From Cytobacillus oceanisediminis (lineage in GTDB: Bacteria; Bacillota; Bacilli; Bacillales; Cytobacillaceae), in contig NZ_CP065511.1 of assembly GCF_022811925.1 (NCBI RefSeq), positions 2,101,501 to 2,165,500 on the forward strand: a stretch of DNA of 64,000 nucleotides, given 5' to 3'. Every line of letters starts with the position of its first letter. The first letter of the stretch is position 1. The position numbers were made by a program, and so were the translations under genes. The notes under the pieces were generated by a model that had not been told where the DNA came from, searched no databases, and worked only from the letters and a program-made list of their open reading frames with translations. This document shows positions 30,317 to 39,693 of the stretch, one piece after another.

Positions 30317-31984
30317 TTGAAAAAGAGACAGAATGAAAGCATCAAGCTAGCAGCACTCGGAGGAGTCGGAGAACTTGGGAAGAATATGTATTTGGCAGAG
30401 GTGGACGAGGACATATATGTTATCGATGCCGGATTAATGTTCCCTGAAAATGAAATGCTCGGAATTGACATCGTGATACCGGATATTACATATTTAGTAC
30501 AAAACAAGGAAAGAGTGAAAGGGATTTTTCTGACACATGGACATGAAGATCACATTGGCGGCCTGTCTTATGTGCTGACAAAGGTCAATGTACCTGTTTA
30601 TGGAACAAAGCTGACTCTGGCGCTGGCAAAAGCCAAAATGAAGGAACAGGAATACAAAGGCAAAGCGCAGTTTATTGAAATTAATTCAGACACCAAAGTG
30701 GAATTTGATTCGGCAGATGTAACTTTTTTCAGGACTGGCCATAGCATACCGGATAGTGTCGGGGTGGCTATCCATACATCCGAGGGTGCGATTGTGTATA
30801 CAGGAGATTTCAAATTCGATCAGGCATCGACTGCCTTATACAAACCTGAAATCGGTAAAATGGCGCGCTTGGGGGAAGAGGGGATTCTTTGCCTTCTATC
30901 TGACAGTACAGAAGCAGAAAAGCCAGGCTACACCAACTCAGAATCGAAAGTGGCCAGAGAGATGACAGCTGCATTCTATGCTGCAAAGGGGAGAGTCATT
31001 GCTGCTTCATTTGCGTCTGACTTAATCCGTATACAGCATATTTTTGATGCTGCTATGGAAACGGGCAGGAAAGTGGCAGTGGTCGGGAGAAGTCTGCAAA
31101 AGATCTATGATATTGCCATGCAGCTTGGATATTTACAGGTAGGAGAAGATGTGATTATACCTGTCGCTGAAATCGGCAAATACAGTGATGACCAAATCGT
31201 TGTTCTTACGACAGGTACTCAGGGGGAGCCAATTGAGGCCCTTCAAAAAATGGCGAAGCAGTCTCACAGACAGGTGAATATAAAGAAGGGTGATACCGTT
31301 TTACTGGCGGCATCCCCTTTAAGAGGAACAGAGGTATTAATTTTTAAAACGATCGATATGCTGTTTAGGGCGGGTGCTGAAGTCATCCCTGGGAAGGGAA
31401 CTTTTAATACCTCCAGCCATGGCAGCCAGGAAGAACTTAAATTTATGATTAATCTGATGAGCCCAAAATTCTTCATCCCGGTTCATGGGGAATACCGAAT
31501 GCTGAAAGCGCATGCTAAAATTGCCAGGGACTGCGGATTATCAGGCGGACAAATTTTCATCCCGGATAAAGGCGATGTAGCAGAAATTAAGGATGGTGCA
31601 ATCGTTCCCGGAGGAAAAATCCCTTCAGGAAATGTGCTGATTGATGGGATCGGTGTTGGCGACGTCGGAAATATCGTATTAAGGGACCGAAAGCTGCTAT
31701 CGCAGGATGGAATCTTATTAGTGGTGGTCACTCTCAATAAAAAGGAAAAGAAAATTTCCGCTGGCCCTGAAATCATTACAAGAGGTTTTGTATATGTCAG
31801 GGAATCAGAAAAGCTTCTGGAAGAATCTGTAAAAATAGTAAGGGAAGCGGTAGAGCAGAACCTTGCCAGAGAATCCTTTGACTGGTCCGGCATTAAGCAG
31901 GATATGCGTGACAGCCTGAATCAGTATCTGTATGAAAAAACAAAACGCAGACCAATGATTCTTCCAATTCTTATGGAGGGATAA
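30317..31984 (+). CDS. rnjB: ribonuclease J2-like protein
   Basis: A 555-residue metallo-beta-lactamase/beta-CASP ribonuclease. Synteny after dapA marks it as the RNase J2 (RnjB/YmfA) locus. B. subtilis RnjB is a partner of RNase J1 and is reported to have a degenerate metal motif. Here HGHEDH at residues 74-79 is complete, as are TGDFKFD, a Ser-His motif near NTSSHGSQEE, and HGEYRM, so the protein may be fully active. Start is TTG 30317, set by GGGAGGA at 30302-30308; length then equals the 555 residues of B. subtilis RnjB. Confidence 0.93.
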   Translation: MKKRQNESIKLAALGGVGELGKNMYLAEVDEDIYVIDAGLMFPENEMLGIDIVIPDITYLVQNKERVKGIFLTHGHEDHIGGLSYVLTKVNVPVYGTKLTLALAKAKMKEQEYKGKAQFIEINSDTKVEFDSADVTFFRTGHSIPDSVGVAIHTSEGAIVYTGDFKFDQASTALYKPEIGKMARLGEEGILCLLSDSTEAEKPGYTNSESKVAREMTAAFYAAKGRVIAASFASDLIRIQHIFDAAMETGRKVAVVGRSLQKIYDIAMQLGYLQVGEDVIIPVAEIGKYSDDQIVVLTTGTQGEPIEALQKMAKQSHRQVNIKKGDTVLLAASPLRGTEVLIFKTIDMLFRAGAEVIPGKGTFNTSSHGSQEELKFMINLMSPKFFIPVHGEYRMLKAHAKIARDCGLSGGQIFIPDKGDVAEIKDGAIVPGGKIPSGNVLIDGIGVGDVGNIVLRDRKLLSQDGILLVVVTLNKKEKKISAGPEIITRGFVYVRESEKLLEESVKIVREAVEQNLARESFDWSGIKQDMRDSLNQYLYEKTKRRPMILPILMEG

Positions 31985-31990
31985 CAAATA

Positions 31991-32028
31991 AAACACAGCC
32001 CGGCATTGAATGCCGGGCTGTGTTTTTT
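31991..32028 (+). terminator. Rho-independent terminator after rnjB
   Basis: AACACAGCCCGGCAT pairs perfectly with ATGCCGGGCTGTGTT around a 3-base loop, then a T-run. Confidence 0.95.
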
Positions 32029-32111
32029 GCCCTCACTCTTCAGCAATAAAGCGCATGAAAAAGAATCCCGCGTTCATACTAACAATATATTGCTTGAAGG
32101 GAGAAATAAGG

Positions 32112-32864
32112 ATGGAAAACGATATGAAAAATAACCGCAATGAGAGCGGGGAAGGGCAAGAACAGCCGAAAGAGGATAAACCATCTGCCCTTATGGAGAA
32201 GATTCAGCAGCTTGGACAGACGAATGTGCCGCAGCTGTCCCAGGATTCCAAAATTCATTGCTTGACCATTGTCGGACAAGTAGAAGGACATCTTCAGCTT
32301 CCGCCGCAAAATAAAACAACAAAATATGAACACTTAATTCCTCAAATTGTAGCGATTGAGCAAAACCCAAAAATAGAAGGTCTTTTGGTCATTTTGAATA
32401 CAGTAGGCGGTGATGTGGAAGCCGGGCTGGCAATATCAGAAATGCTGGCATCTTTATCAAAGCCAACCGTCTCCATTGTCCTGGGAGGGGGCCATTCCAT
32501 TGGTGTGCCTATTGCTGTGTCATGCGATTATTCATTTATTGCAGAGACGGCTACGATGACCATCCACCCAATCAGACTGACTGGCCTGGTAATCGGTGTG
32601 CCGCAAACGTTTGAGTATATGGATAAAATGCAGGATCGGGTAATTAATTTTGTAACAAAGCATTCAAATATCTCCGAACAGAAATTTAAAGACCTGATGT
32701 TTGATAAAGGCAACCTAACCAGGGATATTGGGACAAACGTGGTCGGCAGGGATGCTGTTGAATATGGCCTGATTGATGAAGTAGGCGGGGTAGGGCCTGC
32801 GCTGGCAAAGCTGAATGAGCTGATTGATATGAATAAACCCAAAGAAGAAGTGATGGTTCAATGA
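32112..32864 (+). CDS. tepA: ClpP-like protease/translocation-enhancing protein TepA
   Basis: A 250-residue ClpP/crotonase-fold protein (YmfB). The core [20 protein letters not shown] and the segment [20 protein letters not shown] holding the likely nucleophile Ser are present, after a charged ~45-residue N-terminus. B. subtilis TepA has been linked to protein export and to degradation of spore proteins after germination. I chose ATG 32112 downstream of AAGGGAG; earlier in-frame codons lack a site. It overlaps ylzJ by 4 bp. Confidence 0.92.
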   Translation: MENDMKNNRNESGEGQEQPKEDKPSALMEKIQQLGQTNVPQLSQDSKIHCLTIVGQVEGHLQLPPQNKTTKYEHLIPQIVAIEQNPKIEGLLVILNTVGGDVEAGLAISEMLASLSKPTVSIVLGGGHSIGVPIAVSCDYSFIAETATMTIHPIRLTGLVIGVPQTFEYMDKMQDRVINFVTKHSNISEQKFKDLMFDKGNLTRDIGTNVVGRDAVEYGLIDEVGGVGPALAKLNELIDMNKPKEEVMVQ

Positions 32865-33082
32865 TCCTATATACCATGATGCCACAGGAACTCATTTATC
32901 AAAATGAGCAGGATGATTTTGGAAAACAGAAAATTGTGTCATATGAAGGAATTCCCCTACTAGTTGAAATGAATGCAGGACAGGAATGCCGTATCTTAAG
33001 AATCATGAGCAGTGACCCTACCCATTATATGGATGAAAGATATACTCCCGGGTCCATGATCACTTTAACTCAGTTAAGCTGA
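32861..33082 (+). CDS. ylzJ: YlzJ-like protein
   Basis: A 73-residue protein starting [16 protein letters not shown], matching the YlzJ family that follows tepA in B. subtilis. The ATGA overlap with tepA implies coupling. No function is established and no catalytic motif is visible. A terminator follows about 60 bp later. Confidence 0.88.
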   Translation: MILYTMMPQELIYQNEQDDFGKQKIVSYEGIPLLVEMNAGQECRILRIMSSDPTHYMDERYTPGSMITLTQLS

Positions 33083-33141
33083 GAAATACATTTAAAAAAC
33101 AACTTAATTAAGAATCGATATGATATAATAAAAGTAACTTT

Positions 33142-33174
33142 AGAAGCAGCCAAAAAATGGCTGCTTCTTCTTTC
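33142..33174 (+). terminator. Rho-independent terminator after ylzJ
   Basis: GAAGCAGCCA pairs with TGGCTGCTTC around an A-loop, then TTCTTTC. It separates tepA-ylzJ from spoIIIE. Confidence 0.9.
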
Positions 33175-33246
33175 ATAGCAGACATGATGTATTACATAAT
33201 GAGATTTTGATGATGCTGTTAATAAGAACAATGATAAGGTGATAAA

Positions 33247-35586
33247 ATGGCCAAAAGAAAGAAAAGAAAATCTAAAAAAAACGAAACATTGAAACGGACA
33301 ATGAAATTTGAACTTATTGCGCTGATCATACTGGCACTTGCTGTAATATCAATCGCTAAGCTTGGAGCGGTCGGCAAAGCAACCGTGCTTTTTTTCCGTT
33401 TCTTTATGGGAGAATGGTACATGCTCAGCCTGATAGGGTTAGTCATCTTTTCAGGTTACCTGATGTGGAAGAGGGCTCTTCCCTACCTATTCCACACTAA
33501 ATTAATTGGTATTTATCTCATCATCAGCTCCCTGCTGCTGTTAAGCCATGTCACATTATTTCAGCTTCTCTCAAATGGAGGGAAATTTGATGATCCAAGT
33601 GTGATAGCCAATACATGGGAATTATTCAGGATGGAAGTCCGGGGAGAAACAAGCACAACCGATTTAGGCGGAGGAATGCTGGGGGCTATTTTTTTCGCAC
33701 TGTTTTATTATCTTTTTGATGAGGCAGGTTCAAAGATTGTAGCCTTTTTATTAATTATTATCGGTTTTGTACTCATTACAGGAAAAACCTTCGGAGATGC
33801 TGCCGGAAAAATGATGGCCGCAATGCTGAATTTCTGCAAAAAACAATGGGCTGCTTTTATAGATGATATGAAAGAATGGAAACAAAAAAGCAGAGACAGA
33901 CGAGAAGAAAGGCAGTCGAGAAGAGAAGAAGAACAGCAGGCTATCCAGCACGAAGAAGAATCTGAGACTGTTATAACCATCAATAATTCTGTTGAACCGG
34001 TATCTGAACCGGCGCCAGAACCGATTATTTCAAGCTTTGCCGAAAGAGCTTATCAGGAAGATCCTCGGGAAGCCGCTTCTAATCAGCCTCAGGAAGCAGC
34101 AGAGACTGAGCCGGAGGATGAGAATGCACCGCCAATTACGTTTACTGAAGTGGAAAACAAAGACTATGAGCTGCCGCCAATCAGACTTTTGAAATTGCCA
34201 AGGCAAACCGATCAAAGCGGTGAGTATGAGCTTATCCATGCGAATGCGGCTAAGCTCGAAAGAACATTTCAGAGTTTTGGGGTAAAAGCGAGAGTGACAC
34301 AGGTTCATTTAGGACCGGCTGTTACAAAATATGAGGTACATCCCGATGTTGGGGTAAAGGTCAGCAAAATCGTTAGTCTGAATGATGATTTGGCATTGGC
34401 ACTGGCAGCAAAGGATATACGGATAGAAGCACCAATCCCAGGTAAATCTGCCATTGGAATTGAGGTCCCTAATTCTGAAGTGGCCATGGTTTCTCTAAGG
34501 GAAGTTATTGAATCCAAGCAAAATGACAAACCTGACTCCAAGCTTCTGATCGGGCTTGGCCGTGATATCACCGGGGAAGCTGTCCTCGCAGAACTTAACA
34601 AAATGCCCCACCTACTTGTTGCCGGTGCGACAGGAAGCGGGAAGAGTGTGTGTATTAACGGAATTATTACCAGCATTTTGATGAGGGCAAAACCTCATGA
34701 AGTAAAATTAATGATGATCGACCCTAAAATGGTGGAATTGAATGTATATAATGGGGTGCCGCATTTGCTGGCGCCGGTTGTGACAAATCCGAAGAAAGCA
34801 GCTCAGGCGCTGCAAAAAGTCGTCAGTGAGATGGAAAGGCGCTATGAGCTTTTCTCCCATACTGGCACAAGAAATATCGAAGGCTACAATGAGTATGTAA
34901 AAAGGCATAATGCCGAAGAGAAAGCACAGCAGCCCCTTCTGCCTTACATTGTGGTCATAGTGGACGAGCTTGCAGATTTAATGATGGTAGCGTCCTCCGA
35001 TGTCGAAGATGCAATCACGCGCCTTGCTCAAATGGCAAGGGCAGCAGGCATTCATTTAATCATCGCAACCCAGCGTCCGTCAGTAGACGTTATCACAGGT
35101 GTAATCAAAGCGAATATACCATCAAGGATTGCATTTGCCGTTTCATCCATGACGGATTCCAGAACCATTTTGGATATGGGCGGTGCGGAAAAACTACTTG
35201 GAAGAGGAGATATGCTCTTCCTGCCTGTAGGTGCTTCCAAGCCAGTCCGTGTACAGGGTGCCTTCCTGTCTGATGAAGAAGTCGAAGAGATAGTGGATTT
35301 CGTCATCGGTCAGCAGAAGGCACAATATCAGGAAGAGATGATTCCAGAGGATATCCCTGAAGCGGCAGGAGAAGTGGATGATGATCTTTATGAAGAAGCT
35401 GTTGAATTGATTCTGGAAATGCAGACTGCTTCTGTATCCATGCTTCAAAGGAGATTCAGGATCGGCTATACCAGGGCTGCAAGGCTGATTGACGAAATGG
35501 AAGCAAGGGGCATTGTCGGTCCATATGAAGGCAGCAAGCCAAGAGCTGTGCTGCAGGGCAAGCCTTCTGAAGAAGCAAGCTCCTAA
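33247..35586 (+). CDS. spoIIIE: DNA translocase SpoIIIE/FtsK
   Basis: A 779-residue septal DNA pump that moves the chromosome into the forespore and clears trapped DNA. A basic start is followed by four membrane helices (about 25-180), then a charged E/R/Q-rich linker (about 195-330), then the RecA-like motor with Walker A GATGSGKS at 460-467, Walker [12 protein letters not shown], and a C-terminal winged-helix gamma domain that reads KOPS/SRS sequences. Position after tepA-ylzJ identifies it as spoIIIE rather than sftA. Confidence 0.96.
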   Translation: MAKRKKRKSKKNETLKRTMKFELIALIILALAVISIAKLGAVGKATVLFFRFFMGEWYMLSLIGLVIFSGYLMWKRALPYLFHTKLIGIYLIISSLLLLSHVTLFQLLSNGGKFDDPSVIANTWELFRMEVRGETSTTDLGGGMLGAIFFALFYYLFDEAGSKIVAFLLIIIGFVLITGKTFGDAAGKMMAAMLNFCKKQWAAFIDDMKEWKQKSRDRREERQSRREEEQQAIQHEEESETVITINNSVEPVSEPAPEPIISSFAERAYQEDPREAASNQPQEAAETEPEDENAPPITFTEVENKDYELPPIRLLKLPRQTDQSGEYELIHANAAKLERTFQSFGVKARVTQVHLGPAVTKYEVHPDVGVKVSKIVSLNDDLALALAAKDIRIEAPIPGKSAIGIEVPNSEVAMVSLREVIESKQNDKPDSKLLIGLGRDITGEAVLAELNKMPHLLVAGATGSGKSVCINGIITSILMRAKPHEVKLMMIDPKMVELNVYNGVPHLLAPVVTNPKKAAQALQKVVSEMERRYELFSHTGTRNIEGYNEYVKRHNAEEKAQQPLLPYIVVIVDELADLMMVASSDVEDAITRLAQMARAAGIHLIIATQRPSVDVITGVIKANIPSRIAFAVSSMTDSRTILDMGGAEKLLGRGDMLFLPVGASKPVRVQGAFLSDEEVEEIVDFVIGQQKAQYQEEMIPEDIPEAAGEVDDDLYEEAVELILEMQTASVSMLQRRFRIGYTRAARLIDEMEARGIVGPYEGSKPRAVLQGKPSEEASS

Positions 35587-35606
35587 ATTTTATAAGCATG
35601 ACACAT

Positions 35607-35641
35607 TAAAAAATGGCCAGTCTTCAGACGGCCATTTTTTT
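35607..35641 (+). terminator. Rho-independent terminator after spoIIIE
   Basis: AAAAAATGGCC pairs with GGCCATTTTTT; symmetric A/T flanks would allow function on both strands. Confidence 0.93.
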
Positions 35642-35710
35642 ATGCTTTTAGAAGATATATGCCTAAAAAATGACGGCAGCAAAAAAAGGTATGTAAATAT
35701 GCCATACTAC

Positions 35711-35724
35711 TAAAAACGCTTACA
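35711..35724 (-). promoter_or_regulatory. cre-like site (CcpA), minus-strand orientation
   Basis: On the minus strand it reads TGTAAGCGTTTTTA, one mismatch from TGWAANCGNTNWCA. It lies 82 bp upstream of a better match in the same region. Confidence 0.4.
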
Positions 35725-35805
35725 TAAAATGAAAGAGGTATGGTACTTTCAACTCATCACAAAATAGGATTTTATGCCAGGTGCATTTTTCACCAAAAAT
35801 CAAAA

Positions 35806-35819
35806 TGTAATCGTTTTCA
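35806..35819 (+). promoter_or_regulatory. cre site (CcpA catabolite control)
   Basis: TGTAATCGTTTTCA matches the B. subtilis cre consensus TGWAANCGNTNWCA at every position. It lies about 120 bp upstream of the probable -10, a position that could activate or repress. Confidence 0.55.
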
Positions 35820-35967
35820 AAGTAGTATTATACCAGAAAAAAGGAATTGGTACAGAGGGATTCACAAACATTTTGTTCTTTTCACCTTTTTTCGACAAAT
35901 TGATAAATTTCTATTTCTTTATTGGGTAAAAAGTGTTATAGTATTTTCGATTAGTAGGAATGATTGA

Positions 35968-35985
35968 ACATCAGAGGTCTGATGT
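35968..35985 (+). promoter_or_regulatory. 18-bp palindrome, probable NupR operator
   Basis: ACATCAGA-GG-TCTGATGT is a perfect 8+8 dyad located 26 bp after a TATAGT -10 and 30 bp before the GTNR-type regulator gene. Size and symmetry fit a GntR/HutC dimer operator. Binding is inferred. Confidence 0.55.
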
Positions 35986-36014
35986 CTTGAGAACTGAAGT
36001 TGGAGGAACCCTGC

Positions 36015-36740
36015 ATGTCTATTAAGTCAGATAACCGGCATTTATATTTGCAAGTCATCGATCGATTAAAACAAGACATTGAAGATGGAGTGTATAAAGA
36101 AAAAGAAAAACTTCCGTCCGAATTTGATCTTGCCAAACAGCTTGGTGTTAGCAGAGCTACACTGAGGGAGGCGTTGCGCATTCTTGAAGAAGAAAACGTA
36201 ATTATCCGCCGTCACGGTGTAGGCACCTTTGTCAATGCAAAGCCGCTTTTTACATCAGGCATCGAACAGCTTAATAGTGTCACAAATATGATTTTGCAGG
36301 CAGGGATGAAGCCGGGAACCGTTTTCTTAAGTTCTGTAACTATGGGACCGACTGAAGATGATATCCGCAGATTCTCATGTTCGTTAGACCAGGAGATTGC
36401 CGTGATTGAGCGGGTAAGAACTGCAAATGGTGAACCGGTCGTTTATTGTGTGGATAAAGTTCCTGAGAATATTCTTCCGGACACATTTTCCCACGAACAA
36501 GAGTCGATCCTCAACATGCTTGAAGAAGAGGCAAACCGGAAAATCACCTATGCTGTTGCCCAAATCGAGCCTATTGGCTATCACGAGAAAATTTCTCCTA
36601 TTCTGGAATGTGACCCGGAAACCGCATTGCTTGTATTGAAGCAGATGCATTTCGATGAAGCGGATACTCCGATTCTCTATTCGGTCAATTATTTCAGAGC
36701 TGATAAGTTCAGTTTCCATGTCCTCAGAAAGAGAATCTAG
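36015..36740 (+). CDS. nupR: GntR/HutC-family transcriptional regulator NupR (YmfC)
   Basis: A 241-residue regulator. The N-terminal winged helix (about 8-72, [31 protein letters not shown]) is followed by a C-terminal UTRA ligand-binding domain. Synteny with ymfC is exact. As I recall, B. subtilis YmfC was renamed NupR as a repressor of the nupNOPQ guanosine transporter, and here that operon is directly downstream with no terminator between. ATG 36015 lies eight bases after GGAGG. Confidence 0.92.
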   Translation: MSIKSDNRHLYLQVIDRLKQDIEDGVYKEKEKLPSEFDLAKQLGVSRATLREALRILEEENVIIRRHGVGTFVNAKPLFTSGIEQLNSVTNMILQAGMKPGTVFLSSVTMGPTEDDIRRFSCSLDQEIAVIERVRTANGEPVVYCVDKVPENILPDTFSHEQESILNMLEEEANRKITYAVAQIEPIGYHEKISPILECDPETALLVLKQMHFDEADTPILYSVNYFRADKFSFHVLRKRI

Positions 36741-36813
36741 CTTTTGGGGGATACACGAAAACACAATCATTCATTCCGCTAATGCAAAATCAATTTCTTA
36801 GGGGGTACCAACC

Positions 36814-37920
36814 TTGAAAAAGCGTAAATTTGGATTGGCGCTATCTTTAGTTCTTGCTGCTGGAACGATTCTGGGTGCTTGCGGCAAAAGTGAAGAAAAA
36901 GGCGGAGAAACAGCTGGCGGAGACGAAAAAGAAAAAGCATTCTCTGTAGCGATGGTAACAGATGTCGGCGGTGTAGATGATAAATCATTTAACCAATCTG
37001 CCTGGGAAGGTTTACAGGCATTTGGTGAAGAAAATGGCCTTGAAAAAGGAAAAGGCGGATTTGACTATCTTCAATCACAGTCAGATGCTGACTATTCTAC
37101 AAACCTTAATACATTAGCTCGTCAAGATTTTAATCTTGTTTTTGGTATCGGCTTCCTAATGGAAGGTGCGATCAATGAGATTGCTCAACAGCAAAAGGAT
37201 GCGCATTTCGGTATCGTTGACGCGGTTGTCGATCAGCCAAACGTAGCAAGCATCATGTTCAAAGAGCAGGAAGCTGCATTCCTTGCAGGTGTTGCTGCAG
37301 CCAAAGCAACTAAAGAAAACAAAATTGGTTTCATCGGCGGTATGGAAATACCGGTTATCGAGCGTTTCGAATCTGGATTCCTAGCTGGTGTTCAAGCGGT
37401 AAACCCTGATATTAAAGTAGAAGTTCAATATGCTGGAGCATTTGATAAAGCTGAATTAGGTCAGACAATTGCTTCTAAAATGTACTCTTCTGGCGTAGAC
37501 GTAATCTTCCACGCTGCTGGCGGAACAGGAAACGGTCTATTCAAGGAAGCTCGTGACCTTAAAAAGAAAGACCCGGCAAGAGAACTTTGGGCAATTGGTG
37601 TTGACTCAGACCAGACAGCTGAAGGTGTAGTTGAAATCGATGGCAAAGAGCACAATGTAATCCTTACATCTGCACTTAAGCGTGTAGACAATGCTGTTAA
37701 GGACCTTTCTACAAAGGCAAAAGACGGCAGCTTCCCTGGCGGAGAAACGACTACTTACGGATTGGCTGAAGACGGTGTAGGCCTTGCTCCTATCAATCCG
37801 GAAGTATCTGCAAAAGCAGAAATCGAAGGTGCAGTTAAAGAATGGCAGGAAAAGATCAAGAGTGGTGACCTGACTGTTCCATCTACAAAAGATGAACTGG
37901 CTTCTTTCTCAGCTGAATAA
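36814..37920 (+). CDS. nupN: BMP-family nucleoside-binding lipoprotein NupN
   Basis: A 368-residue substrate-binding lipoprotein of a nucleoside ABC importer. The signal peptide ends in the lipobox LGAC (Cys about residue 23), then a charged G/E/K linker and a Bmp/PnrA domain with [24 protein letters not shown] precedes TTG 36814. NupN delivers guanosine and related nucleosides to NupPQ in B. subtilis; substrate range here is inferred. A terminator-like hairpin after it would give the binding protein more transcript than the membrane parts. Confidence 0.94.
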   Translation: MKKRKFGLALSLVLAAGTILGACGKSEEKGGETAGGDEKEKAFSVAMVTDVGGVDDKSFNQSAWEGLQAFGEENGLEKGKGGFDYLQSQSDADYSTNLNTLARQDFNLVFGIGFLMEGAINEIAQQQKDAHFGIVDAVVDQPNVASIMFKEQEAAFLAGVAAAKATKENKIGFIGGMEIPVIERFESGFLAGVQAVNPDIKVEVQYAGAFDKAELGQTIASKMYSSGVDVIFHAAGGTGNGLFKEARDLKKKDPARELWAIGVDSDQTAEGVVEIDGKEHNVILTSALKRVDNAVKDLSTKAKDGSFPGGETTTYGLAEDGVGLAPINPEVSAKAEIEGAVKEWQEKIKSGDLTVPSTKDELASFSAE

Positions 37921-37929
37921 TTAACTTAC

Positions 37930-37971
37930 AAGGAATAAGCAGGTTGCACTGCGGCCTCTTATTCCTTTTTT
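37930..37971 (+). terminator. partial terminator after nupN
   Basis: AAGGAATAAG pairs perfectly with CTTATTCCTT around an 18-base loop that contains an AGG/CCT pairing, then a T-run. Such hairpins after a binding-protein gene often reduce downstream expression. Confidence 0.8.
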
Positions 37972-38015
37972 AAAAAAATTAAAAGTTTAATTGAAGGACA
38001 GAAAGAATTCTGTAT

Positions 38016-38103
38016 TTCACTTAGATTTTTAGTTCCTTTATATTTTACTATTCTTTAAAGGGAACTTGGCGTTTTGGCCAGGTTTTTCTAAGAATTGCCA
38101 AGG
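38016..38103 (+). promoter_or_regulatory. nupO leader: weak promoter and mutually exclusive hairpins
   Basis: A weak promoter (TTCACT 38016-38021, 17 bp, TATATT 38039-38044) precedes CTTGGC (38065-38070). This arm can pair with GCCAGG (38077-38082) followed by TTTTT as a terminator, or with GCCAAG (38097-38102) as a competing hairpin. This is the form of a transcription attenuator. The effector is unknown. Confidence 0.45.
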
Positions 38104-38157
38104 TCTGACCTCTTACTACTAATGATTTCCTTATATTTTGAGCAAGGAGTGAAACAA

Positions 38158-39693
38158 ATGGATTATGTTATTGAAATGCTCAACATCCGCAAGGAGTTTC
38201 CTGGAATCGTAGCCAATGATAATATCACGCTTCAGCTGAAACCAGGTGAAATTCATGCGCTGCTTGGCGAAAACGGTGCGGGCAAATCAACATTGATGAA
38301 CGTCCTTTTTGGCTTATATCAGCCTGAAAAGGGTGATATAAAAGTTAAAGGAAAACCGGTGCGCATCACCGATCCAAATATAGCAAACGACTTGGGCATC
38401 GGGATGGTTCACCAGCACTTTATGCTAGTAGACCGTTTCACCGTCACTGAAAATATTATTCTAGGAAAAGAAACGACTAAAAGCGGAAAAATAGATATTA
38501 AAAAAGCTGAGAAGGAAGTCAGGGAAATTTCCGAGCGATATGGACTTGCTGTAGACCCTCAGGCGAAAATTTCAGATATTTCTGTAGGTATGCAGCAGAG
38601 GGTGGAGATTTTAAAGACCCTGTATCGGGGAGCAGAAATCCTTATTTTTGATGAGCCTACAGCTGTTCTGACTCCACAGGAAATTAAAGAGCTTATTCAG
38701 ATCATGAAAACCTTAATCCAGGAAGGCAAATCTATTATTTTAATCACCCACAAGCTGAAGGAAATTATGGAAGTTTGTGATCGTGTAACGGTTATCCGCA
38801 AAGGGGTAGGTATCGGTACGGTTAATGTCAGCGAAACGAACCCTAATGAACTTGCCAGCTTAATGGTGGGAAGGGAAGTTACTTTTAAAACGGATAAAAC
38901 AGACTCGAAACCGCAGGAGCAAGTGCTTGAAATTCAGGATTTACATGTAAAAGATTCCCGAGGGCTTGGCGTGGTTAATAAACTTAACCTTAATGTACGG
39001 GCCGGGGAAATTGTCGGTATTGCCGGTGTAGACGGAAATGGACAGTCTGAGTTAATAGAAGCAATCACAGGCTTGAGGAAGTCTGAAAGCGGTTCAATTA
39101 AATTGAATGGCAAGGAAATTATGAATATGTCTCCGCGTAAGGTAACGGAGAAGGGGGTAGGGCATATCCCTCAGGACCGTCATAAGCATGGACTTGTCCT
39201 CGATTTTCCTATTGGAGAGAATATGGTTCTGCAAACCTATTACAAAGCTCCATTCTCTAAAAAAGGTGTTCTGAACTTTAAAGAAATCTACAGCAAAGCA
39301 AAAAAGCTGATTAAAGAATTCGATGTCAGAACCCCAAGTGAATATACACTTGCAAGGGCACTTTCTGGAGGTAACCAGCAGAAAGCCATAATCGGACGTG
39401 AAATTGACCGCAATCCAGATCTCCTGATCGCTGCTCAGCCGACACGCGGATTGGATGTTGGAGCGATTGAATACATTCACAAGCGTCTGATTGAACAGCG
39501 TGACCAGGGGAAAGCAGTGCTGCTTATTTCATTCGAATTGGAAGAAATTATGAATGTCAGCGACCGTATTGCTGTTATTTATGAGGGTGAAATTGTAGCA
39601 GTAGTTGACCCGAAACAAACAACTGAACAAGAATTAGGTTTATTGATGGCCGGTTCTAAACGGAAGGAAGCGGGTGGCGAAAACCATGTCTAA
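38158..39693 (+). CDS. nupO: nucleoside ABC transporter ATP-binding protein NupO
   Basis: A 511-residue ATPase with two fused nucleotide-binding domains, as in RbsA/MglA-type importers. Domain 1 has Walker A GENGAGKST and signature ISVGMQQR. Domain 2 has a degenerate Walker A GVDGNGQSE but an intact LSGGNQQK signature. I chose ATG 38158 after AAGGAGTG. It overlaps nupP by 8 bp, so translation is coupled. Confidence 0.95.
   Translation: MDYVIEMLNIRKEFPGIVANDNITLQLKPGEIHALLGENGAGKSTLMNVLFGLYQPEKGDIKVKGKPVRITDPNIANDLGIGMVHQHFMLVDRFTVTENIILGKETTKSGKIDIKKAEKEVREISERYGLAVDPQAKISDISVGMQQRVEILKTLYRGAEILIFDEPTAVLTPQEIKELIQIMKTLIQEGKSIILITHKLKEIMEVCDRVTVIRKGVGIGTVNVSETNPNELASLMVGREVTFKTDKTDSKPQEQVLEIQDLHVKDSRGLGVVNKLNLNVRAGEIVGIAGVDGNGQSELIEAITGLRKSESGSIKLNGKEIMNMSPRKVTEKGVGHIPQDRHKHGLVLDFPIGENMVLQTYYKAPFSKKGVLNFKEIYSKAKKLIKEFDVRTPSEYTLARALSGGNQQKAIIGREIDRNPDLLIAAQPTRGLDVGAIEYIHKRLIEQRDQGKAVLLISFELEEIMNVSDRIAVIYEGEIVAVVDPKQTTEQELGLLMAGSKRKEAGGENHV

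Larger units (their letters stand above)
35587..36014 (+). other. spoIIIE-nupR regulatory region
   Basis: 428 bp without a supported gene, very AT-rich. It holds the spoIIIE terminator, two cre-like sites (35711-35724 and 35806-35819), a TATAGT -10 at 35937-35942 with no clear -35, an 18-bp perfect dyad at 35968-35985 and the nupR ribosome site GGAGG at 36002-36006. It looks like the control region of the nucleoside uptake operon. Confidence 0.6.

Noticed and set aside
35740..35967. 75-codon plus-strand frame upstream of nupR
   Set aside because: AT-rich, no ribosome site, crosses a perfect cre site and the probable nupR promoter.
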